From Aureobasidium sp. EXF-3400 (Eukaryota; Ascomycota; Dothideomycetes; Dothideales; Saccotheciaceae): 64,000 bases of DNA. The DNA lies in contig SWBL01000066.1 of assembly GCA_024195585.1 (NCBI GenBank), positions 1 to 64,000 on the forward strand. The letters run 5' to 3'. A program made the translations under genes and the position numbers. The notes under the pieces were generated by a model. It saw only the letters and a program-made list of their open reading frames with translations. It did not search any database and was not told where the DNA came from. Positions 30,886 to 40,265 of this stretch are shown one piece after another (the stretch's first letter is position 1; each line of letters begins with the position of its first letter).

Positions 30886-31387
30886 GAGTATATCGAAGTG
30901 TTCCAGATAAGGTGTGCTTGATAGTGAGAATTCGAGTTGTACGAGGAGCAATGATAAATCCAAAACAAATCGTTGTTGAACAAATCGTTTCCTAAGTTCG
31001 TCCCATGTCAACGTGAAAATCCGCGAAGATACCACTGCGTATCTTGAGATTCATTCCTCAACCTTTGGTTAGACTGAGGCATTGAGCAGAATCATCAAAG
31101 TTCGAAAATGGGTGTGTTACACGGCTGTCATTGTAATTCACTGTTGGCCGGGGGGTCACAGTGAGCAATGCGCATTGCCACGGTATAAACACCTGTGATG
31201 GTTCGGATATAATTTTACTGATTGGCACTGCTATATGCTGTCTTCGCGGCTTCTTGTCACATTGGTCTGCGTTCGATGAATTGAAGAAATTGTTTGAGAT
31301 TCGACTCGTAAGACGAACGTAGGGAGTACATGATATATAAGCACAAAAGATGATGACGCTTCCGCTCAACGTTTAGTAGGGCTTGTT
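30886..31387. other. Convergent intergenic stretch
   Basis: 502 bp between the 3' ends of the dioxygenase and the quinate permease. No feature recognised. Confidence 0.4.
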
Positions 31388-33280
31388 CTATGCCTTGGTA
31401 ATGTTCTCGTGGTAGAAGACATCCTCTCCCTTGGCAGCGTCGAGGTCTGCTCCCTCTGCGTTGAGGCGAAATTCCTCGTCGCGAAGCCTGACCTCTTCGA
31501 GCACAATCTTGTTGGCCTTGCGAACAGGCTTGATCTCGAAGAGGCGGTCCATGGATTCGAGAGGAATAGCCTTGGTCTCGGGTACGAGGAACCAGACGAA
31601 GACGATACTGAGAAGCATCATGCTGGCGAAGAAGAAGTATACACCACAACCAGAAGGACCCATGTTCAGGAACATCAAGGGAGTGAAGCGCGAAACGATG
31701 AAGTTCCAGAACCAGTTGTTTGCAGCAGCCTATGTGGTTGTCAGTAGTTGTTCTTTGTTGGGGGAGTGATATGTTGTGACTTACAGAGGCTTGTCCCAAG
31801 GAACGAGTGTTGTTATCGAACATCTCGGAGTTCAGAACCCATGGGGTACCGTTCCAAGAGGGACTGTAGAATGTAGTCCAGAGGTAGAAGAAGAATACAG
31901 CAGCAGTACCGCCAGGTCCGAGTTCCTTGCCATTTCTCTTGCCATCGGTACCAAGAAGGTATCCACCGATGATCCACATGCAAACCGAACCACCAGCAGC
32001 ACCGATCATCAGAAGGTTGCGACGACCGAGTTTATCGATGAGGAACAGAAGCCAGACGAATGTAAGGACAGTCTTAACGACTCCGAAAAGGCCAGTTGTG
32101 AAGAAGCTAGTGTTTGTGCCGGTAATACCGATGGACTTGAAGACTGTGGGCGAATAATAGTTGATGGCGTTGATGCCACTGCCGTTCTGCCATAGGAAGA
32201 GCATACCGCCAAGCCAGAACCTATAAAGGACGGTACGGCTTTTGGCAACAGCCTTGAAGGGAGCGAAGAAACCCATGCCCATAGTGGATGCTTGATGGTC
32301 GATGGCAGCGTCAAGAGAGGCAACTTCCTCGACAATGTAAATATCGTTGCTTTCGAGCTTGCGGATCCAACAAAGGTTCTTGAGGCCTTCCTCCCTTCTG
32401 CCCTTTGAGTACAACCAGCGAGGTGATTCCTTGAGCCAGAAGCTTCCTGCGAGGAGAAGGCCGCCTGGGATGAGCTGTACGGCGAAGGGGATTTGCCATT
32501 GGCGGCGGCTGGATTTCATAGTCTCGATCAGGGCGTACTATGAGAAGTCAGTATTTTGATACAACATTGAAAAGGCTTTCTCGTCGCCTGGCATGCACCT
32601 ACATTGATCCAGAAACCTACAAGGCCTCCAATTTGCCAGCCCATCTCGTAGATACCGACCAGTCGGCCACGAACAGCGGGTGGTGAAATTTCGGAAATAT
32701 AAATGGGGACCTTTCCTCATGTTAGCACTTGATATATACATCGTAACAGCGCCAGAATATGTTAGAGACTATCACACTGTATCTGTGATAGTCAAAAGAA
32801 CACTAGAAAGTGTTGTGGTGGGGGCGGTGATGAAAAAGGGGGCTTGAAGCTTACAATCATAGAAGCGCCACCAACGCCGATGCCGGCAAGCACTCTACCA
32901 GCCAAGATAGGTGCCAAATCTCCATTCTTTGCGATCAACATGATGCCAGCGCCAAGCATAAAGACCGTAGAGTAGACCCAAAGACTCTTCTTACGGCCAA
33001 GGAAGAAAGCGAAAGCGTAAGCGGACAGTGATCCGAAGAATGCACCAGCTTGGTAGACCGAGACAATGTTTGCCTTGATGGTTGCCAGATGATGAGCTTC
33101 GACGTGCTTGAATCCGAATTCAGAAACGAAACTCGGGAGAGCAAGCGTTGTACCGATGAAAGCGGAATCATAACCAATCATGCATGATGCAAAGGAGGCG
33201 ACCATTGCACAAGCATACACACGCCAGTTGTAAACAGCTGACGGTGTCGGACGATCCTCGACAAGAGTGAGGAGACCCAT
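31388..33280 (-). CDS. qutD: Quinate permease (MFS sugar-transporter family)
   Basis: Exons 32855-33280, 32603-32710, 31785-32537 and 31388-31729 give 542 residues with 12 predicted helices. Family signatures are GYDSAFIGTTLALPSF in helix 1, GRVLAGIGVGGASMIVPIYISEISP (completed by the 144-bp first intron), PESPRWL-type KESPRWLYSKGR, QNGSGINAINYYSP, DKLGRRN and PETKAIPLESMDRLFE. This set and the length match the fungal quinate permeases. It imports quinate across the plasma membrane. It is divergent from type II dehydroquinase, an arrangement that fits joint induction. A CGG-N10-CCG variant lies 125 bp upstream of the ATG. Confidence 0.93.
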
Positions 33281-34154
33281 GATGATCTGACTTGTTGATG
33301 ATCGATTGGGATGAACAAGTGAGGGAATGATATGTATGAAGTGAGGGACAGAAAGGAGGATGTTCTGGGACGTTGGTTGGGGATCTGGGGTCGTTTTTAT
33401 GTGCCGGTTCGTGGGGTCCGATCAATGTGCTATCCCCATGGGGTACCCATCGAACCGGGTTCTAGATGGCAGTTTAAATCAAAGGCTGACCAAAAATCGA
33501 ACGAAGACAGCTCAGACAGGCTTCAACGCCCCCGCGTTTGCGTGTGAGAGCCACGTTTGCGCGGGAAAACACTTACCCCATCAAACTCTCGTGTCTTGGC
33601 CGTTGCAAATGCGCAAAGTTTGTTTTGCAATCTAGATGACTTTACAGGAAAAGAGCAGAATGCCATGGGCGGCAAGACTCGGAGCCTCGTTGGCTACAGC
33701 TTTCGTCTGTATGCAATTGTGCTCTAACAAGATCTGGAGACTATCATCTACACACATGCAGGGCGAACATGCGACAAGAGGAGTGCTCGTGAATATTCAA
33801 CAGGATAAGGTCATCTCCGTAGCAATTGTTCTTGCCCTTGCCCTTGTCCTTGCCCTTACTCTTGGTATTACTAGGCGTATCTCGAACCAAACACCCAAAC
33901 GCGCGACGTACCTTGGCGAGAGTTCCGGCATGTGAAGTCGGATAAGTTCTAGAAAATATGGGGCCCCGGAATCGATATCCATAAGTACAGCTCGGGTCCG
34001 CTTCCGCCTCCAAGCAAACGCCAACTCTATCCCTCACTTGGCTCGGCTTTTCGATCACTGCGGTTTTATCTCCGGGCTACCTCAATATTGCACGGCTCTA
34101 TCACCCGACTGTATCGATCATCAAAGGCTTCACCACCCGATCATATCAATCATC
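33281..34154. promoter_or_regulatory. Divergent promoter of quinate permease and dehydroquinase
   Basis: 874 bp. It contains CGGTTCGTGGGGTCCG at 33405-33420 (CGG-N10-CCG, 125 bp before the permease ATG) and a lone half-site CGGATAAG at 33939-33946, 209-216 bp before the dehydroquinase ATG. It also holds a CTTGCC-rich microsatellite. No full CGG-N12-CCG site is found, unlike the other cluster promoters. Confidence 0.45.
33831..33864 (+). repeat. CTTGCC-type hexamer microsatellite
   Basis: Imperfect repeats of CTTGCC/CTTGTC run from 33831 to 33864 inside the permease-dehydroquinase intergenic region. Confidence 0.7.
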
Positions 34155-34607
34155 ATGTCGAAAGGATCAATTCTACTCATCAACGGACCCAACCTCAACC
34201 TCCTCGGAACTCGCGAACCCCACATTTACGGACACGAAACTCTCCAAGACGTCGAAAATGCAGCACAAAAGCATTGTTCCGGTCTGAACCTCGAGATTTC
34301 CTCATTCCAATCTAATCACGAGGGTCACATTATCGATCGCATCCATGAAGCCAGAGGAAAATGCGATTACATTATCATCAACCCCGGAGGTCTGACACAC
34401 ACTAGTGTCGCATTGCGCGATGCACTGGGTGGAGTTGCAATTCCCTTCATCGAAGTTCATATCAGCAATGTGCATGCTCGGGAAGAGTTTCGCCACAAGA
34501 GTTTCTTGAGCGACAAGGCTGTAGCTGTGATTTGTGGTTTGGGGACTTTTGGATACAGCGCTGCTATCGAATTTATCGCAAAGAAGCAAGGTGCAACAAG
34601 GCATTAA
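34155..34607 (+). CDS. qutE: Type II 3-dehydroquinate dehydratase (catabolic dehydroquinase)
   Basis: Single exon, 150 residues, normal for the dodecameric type II enzyme. Dehydrates 3-dehydroquinate to 3-dehydroshikimate in quinate breakdown. The frame is open further upstream, but ATG 34155 gives the family start [26 protein letters not shown], with the active-site tyrosine in HIYG and the flexible-loop arginine in TREP. Further motifs are [33 protein letters not shown], and [17 protein letters not shown] with the catalytic histidine. It is unrelated to the type I domain of AROM, whose relic sits in the repressor gene. Confidence 0.96.
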   Translation: MSKGSILLINGPNLNLLGTREPHIYGHETLQDVENAAQKHCSGLNLEISSFQSNHEGHIIDRIHEARGKCDYIIINPGGLTHTSVALRDALGGVAIPFIEVHISNVHAREEFRHKSFLSDKAVAVICGLGTFGYSAAIEFIAKKQGATRH

Positions 34608-36084
34608 TTTCGATGTGATCTAGAGAATCAACACTTATGCGAAAACTAAAAGTGTTCATAGGCTCTGTATAGCATTGTCATCTCGTGTGTACGGCTAGCG
34701 CCTACATCATCACGCTACTGAAATCTTTATCCATTTACTACCGTAGAATCTGTGCTTACCGCCATCTCGCGCATAATGGATTCCCGGATGTCCAATCACC
34801 AATTCGAAGACCTTCATCCAGTAAGGATTCTCTGAGTCCACTGCCTCGCCTTTTTTATGTGGGTGATCTAAAGTCAATCTACGCCAAACTCAGTCAAGGC
34901 ACTAACTGTCACTTCCCCTTGACCCGCAACTGTTACCACGATGACTCCGAGATCGATCTAGATTGAGTGATCAACAAGAAAATCCGGGAATACCACCACA
35001 AGATATAGTGATTTAGTTGGGAGCGAGGGTCCTCTGAACAGTGACTTTTGCGGTAAGAGTGATATATGCGAGGGCATCCTACCGTATCGAACGCCGCTAC
35101 ATTCATCACACTAAGGCTTTTGCACATCACCAGGTCATCGAAGTTTTGACTGTTTCCGGGAGTCGGTATTGTTTTGCTGCCATCAGCTACCATCAGCTAC
35201 TATCTTCATTTTGAATCGGATATCTCGGTAATAAAACAATCTGGCTTCTAACAACACGTACATTTCCGAAGAAAAGAACCCAAGTATAGCATTGGTATAC
35301 ATCGCCAGGGTGTTAAGCTCAGCTATCTTTGCCGTTATTGCCATGTAGATCAAATTACAGCCAATGGCTATGCTCAATCAATGTGCAACCAGATCATGCG
35401 ACCAAATTATGGTGAATCCTACCCACATCTAGCATGTCAATCTTTAATGGTCACGCAGTGTATCGATCGACGATAAAAGAGTCTGAAAGCTTCTGGGCTT
35501 GCTGATTGCCACTCCATGATGCGGAATCAGGTCTAGAATATGTACGGGTAGAACATCAACCGACATTTAATGCGATACTGCCCGGAACTTCTATCGACGC
35601 GCAAGTCAAATGTCGAGGCCGAAAGGATCGAGTAGATCATAGAAATGCAAAGAAGATGAGGATGCTTACATTACCTAGAGTGCATGTCGTTGACAGGTAT
35701 GGCCAAGATGCTTCTATTGGCTACCTTTCGCTGCAATGATGATGCTCATTAAGGTTCTCTACTGTACTGTATCGCAGTCATGTTGCAATCAACTACTGTC
35801 TCCGAAAGTCATGTTACTAGCAATGCGACATTGTATCTGTAGCAGTCTACTACCTCATACCTGTCTATAGTGTACATTCATATCGTGACTCGTGTGAAGA
35901 GAGGTGGTTCTTGTCAATTAACTACTCTTCATCATCTTGTAGACAAGAAAAAGCGGTAGATTCTATAGCTATAGATGATCTAAAGTATCCAAAAGAAAGC
36001 CTGAGAAATATCATATCATATCAAGATAAGTCTGATTTGTCGTTCCAAAGTCTACACCCCGATCAGAATCATCTATCTCACACC
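34608..36084. other. AT-rich gene-free stretch
   Basis: 1.48 kb without a supported gene, repeat or RNA. Short frames show no family resemblance. It separates the dehydroquinase from the maleylacetate reductase. Confidence 0.4.
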
Positions 36085-37241
36085 TTACAAATCCTGCACC
36101 GCAGGCTCGCCAGCCCAACACCTCCTAATCATCTCCCTCAACGGCTTTTCTTCAATCTTCCTCGGGTTCGCATATGCATTTGCCAACGACTGCTGTACTC
36201 CAATCTCGATATCACTCTCCTCCATGCCAAACCTCTTCAAATCCCTCTGCATGCCCAACTTCTCCAAAAGCAGATTGATTCCCACAACAGCATCTCCCTT
36301 TCCCTCTGGCAAAGCTTCAGCCAACATTTCCATCGCTTTAGGACAAGCAGGTGCATTAAACGCCACTGCATGAGGTAAAACGCAGGTATGTGTGTCTGCA
36401 TGAGGCAAGTTGAAGGTGCCACCAAGCACATGGCAAATTTTATGGTGGAGGGACATTTTGGTGCTGCCGAGACAGATGGCGCATAGCCAAGCTCCGTATT
36501 GTGCTTTTGTGCGTGCTGAGAGGGATTGGGGGTCTGCCTTGATTTCTGGCAATGCGGAAGCGAGGGCCTTGATGCCGTCGACGGCGAGGAGTTGGATGAT
36601 GGGGTTTGTATCTGGTGCGTAGAGTGCTTCCACTATTTGTGCTCTGTCAGCATTGCACCTCACTCATCTATCCCATGGGATAGCCATGGGAAAAGGCAGA
36701 AGGATAATAAACTCACCAGCATGTGCAATAGCATTAACACTACTCGTCAAACTCAACTCCACTGGCAACGTCAAAGTCAAATCAACATCATAGATAACCA
36801 ATCAGGTTTAATATCCTCATGACTCTGCGTAGTTTTCTTTCCATCCACCGTTTGTCCCAGAATCGGAGTCATCTCGCTTCCAGCATAAGTGGTAGGGATA
36901 CAGATATGTGGCATTTTGGTCTTGAAGGAGATTGCTTTTCCGAGACCGATGGTGCTGCCGCCGCCGATACTGATGACGCTGTCGGCATTTAGAGACTTTG
37001 CTTGTTCCAGAGCTTCATTGGTGATGGAGATGGGTGTGTGCATTGTTGCGTTGTCGAAGATACCGACGGCTTTGTCTCCAAGAAGGTTGGTCAACATCTG
37101 GGCCTCTTTGACTTGGAATTTGGTGCAGAGGATTAGGCAGCGTGATACGCCGAGAGTAGAGCATTCTTGGGGCAAGGTAGTTACTTTGCCTTGGCCGAAA
37201 ATGACTCGACTGGGAGTGCTGGTGTAGACGAAGTTGTCCAT
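36085..37241 (-). CDS. Maleylacetate reductase, with a frameshift
   Basis: Reduces maleylacetate to 3-oxoadipate after hydroxyquinol cleavage. Exons 36717-37241 and 36085-36632 (84-bp intron) cover the family. The N-terminal Rossmann part begins MDNFVYTSTPSRVIFGQGK, with SIGGGSTIGLGKA and PTTYAGSEMT. The C-terminal part has NAIAHAVEALYAPD and HHKICHVLGGTFNLPHADTHTCVLPHAVAFN, whose histidines line the active site. At 36798-36801 the frame slips. The first part reads IKPDWLSMM to a stop, while the expected VIYDVDLTLTLPVELSLTSSV is one base out of frame. Coding length is 1073 bases, one short of a multiple of three, consistent with a single-base loss. Error or pseudogene cannot be told apart here. 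Confidence 0.85.
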
Positions 37242-37787
37242 GTTTGATTTAGTTTTGCGAGATAGGTGTTTTTTGCTACCGTGAGTTGCGAGTCAATGAT
37301 CAAGTCAGAGGTTCTGCCACTCGGTATAAGTCTAACTAAGGGAGATTATAGTGATATCCACGTCTTGGTCATACAGTAGCCGATATACTGACTGTTTGCG
37401 TATGTGGTGGAGCATCGGAGCAGAGATGTCGGGTAAGAGCTCTGCCGACCAAGAGTTGCTGCATCGGCTCCGTGTTCCCCAAGCACCGCCCAGACCGCAC
37501 AGAAACATGCGTGCTGTTAGCCGATAACTCATCTCCGAACGGATCACACACGTGAAGAGACCCACACAAACACGAAGTGATCTAGATTCATCAAAGTTGG
37601 CGAGTGGTTCGTATTCAAACGGTCTTCAGCTGGTGCCCTGTGTTCGCTCTTGGACTGCAGCACGGCAAGCTGTGTTTCTCAGACGTACACACAAGACAGG
37701 ATAAAAGTGCGTAGACAGTGGTGTACTTTCTGATCACTCAATCTCTAGTTGTATTCGATCTAGGTATCTAGTTCTTTGGCAGCCAAT
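37242..37787. other. Promoter of maleylacetate reductase and 3' flank of the next dehydrogenase
   Basis: 546 bp holding motif site 6. No gene is seen. Confidence 0.45.
37430..37447. promoter_or_regulatory. CGG-N12-CCG cluster motif, site 6
   Basis: CGGGTAAGAGCTCTGCCG, 189 bp before the maleylacetate reductase ATG. Its presence ties this gene to the quinate regulon. Confidence 0.6.
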
Positions 37788-38717
37788 CTATAACTTCGCA
37801 TCTGCAAAAGCAGGGTTGAATGTCCGTCCCAAAGCATTGTTTACAGCCTCCATCATCTCCATCTTGGGAGCGGGCTTGCCAGTCCATGCTTCAAACTGTC
37901 CAAACGCTTGCTGTTGCAACACATCAATACCATCAAACACACTCCAGTTCGCTGCCGACAGAGCTTTGGCAGTGATTGCAGTCTGTTTTCCGTATGCCAT
38001 TTCTACCAGAACACCCCTTTCCACGTTCGGGAACAACCAATCTGGCACGTCTGCGTCTGTAAAAACATGTGCAGGAATACATCCGACAATGACTGAGACT
38101 TTGAGCGAGCCATTTTTTGAGCGCTCTTCGAGGATATGAAGAGATTCGACAATTTCGATGTTGTGGTCTGGGAAGTTTGCTGCCAGTGTTTGGGCTCGTT
38201 CCACCGTTCGGTTGACGACGACAATGTTCTGTATGCCAAGCTTGACAAAAGCGTAGACAGCAGCTCGAGCAGCACCACCAGCGCCCAATACTACTGCTGT
38301 TGTCCCCGGCACGTTGAGATCAATCCTGCCGCCTTGAATACAGCGAGTGATACCGAGCCAGTCAGTGTTGTCGCCGAAGAGTTGTCTTTTGTTGCTGCCA
38401 GGTGAAGTGGAAGCTACAATTGTGTTGACAGAACCCATGACTCTGGCTTCTTCGGAAATGGCGTCCATGTACTTGCCGACTTGCAATTTATGAGGAGCTG
38501 TTACTGACAAGCCGCCGACTTTTGGATCCCGAAGCAGTTTCTCGACAGATTCGTCCACATTTGGTACTTCAAATAGACCATATGTGTGAGGCAGTCCCAA
38601 TAACCGAAATCCAGTATTGTGCAAGAGTGGTGAGAATGAGCCTTTGATATTGTAGCCAAGCAGATAGTATTGGAGGCCTTCCATGTCGGCCTTGTCTTTT
38701 TGTTGAAGCGCAGCCAT
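37788..38717 (-). CDS. Shikimate/quinate dehydrogenase family protein (paralogue 3)
   Basis: Single exon, 309 residues. The substrate loop is GYNIKGSFSPLLHN, the catalytic lysine is in VTAPHK, and the aspartate is in GDNTDWLG. The Rossmann motif GAGGAARAAVYAF is followed by VVNRTVERA. The NRT motif is the one linked to NADP in AroE-type enzymes, unlike the NRD of the other two paralogues. The C-terminal DVLQQQAFGQFEAWTGKPAP resembles the AROM dehydrogenase domain and the tail of the repressor in this window. It could therefore be a shikimate-specific NADP enzyme. Site 7 of the cluster motif lies 129 bp upstream, placing it in the same regulon. Confidence 0.88.
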   Translation of the reverse strand: MAALQQKDKADMEGLQYYLLGYNIKGSFSPLLHNTGFRLLGLPHTYGLFEVPNVDESVEKLLRDPKVGGLSVTAPHKLQVGKYMDAISEEARVMGSVNTIVASTSPGSNKRQLFGDNTDWLGITRCIQGGRIDLNVPGTTAVVLGAGGAARAAVYAFVKLGIQNIVVVNRTVERAQTLAANFPDHNIEIVESLHILEERSKNGSLKVSVIVGCIPAHVFTDADVPDWLFPNVERGVLVEMAYGKQTAITAKALSAANWSVFDGIDVLQQQAFGQFEAWTGKPAPKMEMMEAVNNALGRTFNPAFADAKL

Positions 38718-38845
38718 TGAATTGTTCCTTGTCGTGATACGGAATATCTACAATGTGGGACTCGATTGACAGTAGACTTTTGATATGAAATGTATGTATC
38801 GTTTTTGATTAAAGATGATTGTCTTGTTAGGGTGGCTGATGATAG

Positions 38846-38863
38846 CGGCTAAAGACTCTACCG
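38846..38863. promoter_or_regulatory. CGG-N12-CCG cluster motif, site 7
   Basis: CGGCTAAAGACTCTACCG, 129 bp before the ATG of dehydrogenase paralogue 3. It appears to be the right-hand limit of the regulon. Confidence 0.65.
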
Positions 38864-39000
38864 GACTGTGCGGGGTTATCATCCTCGATTCGTGGGGACC
38901 GATAAGCTAGACTTTGCCAAACAGTCGCAAACTTCACGTTTGGCAAGTGACGGTGGTGATCTTGTTGATGTAAGAAGAATATTGATTTGGTAGAATGTGC

Positions 39001-40029
39001 TCAGGACTGAAAGGAGTTTGGAGCAGGCACTGAGCCGAGTCTCTGCATCATGTCGTGATATGCTTGACGCATGTATCGAATCTCGGCATCTTGCTGCTGC
39101 AGTCTTTGGTGCAGGGCATCATTCTCCTTCTCAAGGTCCTGGACTCTCAGGCTTGGATGTAGAAGGTGGTGGTTGGAAGAAGTAGCAGGCTGGTAGACGG
39201 GAAGGGGTTGATAGTCTTGAGCGACGACGGGTGCGTCAGGAATGGGATCATGTGTTTGAGAAGCATGATCTGGTGGAGGCAGCTGGTAATCATGGTCTGG
39301 AGGAGGTTCATGATAGTCATGTGCTGGAGGAGGATCGTGTGGCTCCTCTGGTGGCGCAGACGAGTCTTGTTCATGGTCAGTCGGAGTGTTGGACTCTGCA
39401 GAGGCAGCATCCTTGGCCAGCTTTGCGGCCAGTCTCTTTCCAGACAACTTGTAAGGACGGTTCTGATTCAAAGGATGGCCTTTCTGGTATCGGCGTAATG
39501 CTGTGGGATTCATGTCGCGGGCGATGTTGTATACACGATCCCTTCCCACAAGATTGAGATCAGGATACTTCTGACGAAGATATGTGTACAACTCGCCACG
39601 ATGCATCTTCAGCACTTGTTCGTCTTGATATTCTTCGTTGAGGACTTCTTTGATGGTTTTTTCCAAGTCCTCTCGGTCGGTTTCTGGGCGGACGCGCTTG
39701 ATTAGACCCAACTTCTTCCTGGTTTCCATGACTGTGCGCGGGTTGATGACATGACCAGCGTCGTTCAAGATTTTGCTGATGGTTCGATCCGTCAGATAAG
39801 GACCGCGAAATAATTTGGTCAACTCTTCCTGTATAGCAGCCTGGTCGGGTTTTGAGCGTTTGGAGATGCCCCAGTTTCTGAGGTGTCGCTCGAGAGTGCG
39901 CTTTCTGCAGATGACATTGTGTTCTTTCTCTAGCTTTTCGATACATTCGAGTACTGTCAGTTTGTCATCCCAGATCCATCTACGGAGGTCTTCCTTTCGT
40001 TCCGCAAGACCGGCAGTGGCGGCAACCAT
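39001..40029 (-). CDS. Clr5-domain protein
   Basis: Single exon, 342 residues, from ATG 40029 (MVAATAGLAERKEDLRRWIWDD). The frame is open upstream to 40257, but that part overlaps the neighbouring 5' region and has no family match. A Clr5 domain spans about residues 10-60 (LRRWIWDDKLTVLECIEKL, then RTLERHLRNWGISKR), a fungal helical module found in DNA- or chromatin-linked proteins. A charged middle is followed by a Pro/His/Asp-rich low-complexity stretch with repeated PPPDHDY-like units and a C-terminal coiled coil (LEKENDALHQRLQQQDAEIRYMRQ). Probably nuclear; specific role unknown. Confidence 0.75.
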   Translation of the reverse strand: MVAATAGLAERKEDLRRWIWDDKLTVLECIEKLEKEHNVICRKRTLERHLRNWGISKRSKPDQAAIQEELTKLFRGPYLTDRTISKILNDAGHVINPRTVMETRKKLGLIKRVRPETDREDLEKTIKEVLNEEYQDEQVLKMHRGELYTYLRQKYPDLNLVGRDRVYNIARDMNPTALRRYQKGHPLNQNRPYKLSGKRLAAKLAKDAASAESNTPTDHEQDSSAPPEEPHDPPPAHDYHEPPPDHDYQLPPPDHASQTHDPIPDAPVVAQDYQPLPVYQPATSSNHHLLHPSLRVQDLEKENDALHQRLQQQDAEIRYMRQAYHDMMQRLGSVPAPNSFQS

Positions 40030-40265
40030 CTTGACATGGCGTTGGCGGATTGAAGTAGGCGGACGGCGGTAGCTCTGGCGAAGTGGGAAAGCGCGACCGA
40101 GAAGAAGATCAGTCCGCCAAGAGGCATGAGGCTCTGCGGGACAGCCCTCGGCACACTTGCCGCGGCGAAAGAGCAGAACGCGGAGAAGGCGATCGCTCCT
40201 GCTCGGAAAAAAAATGTCAGCAGCGAGTCGCGCTTTCCCAGACAGACGCATCAACACCCCTCACG

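Noticed and set aside
33636..33935. 99-codon frame ending within the permease-dehydroquinase promoter
   Set aside because: It runs through the CTTGCC microsatellite and shows no protein pattern.
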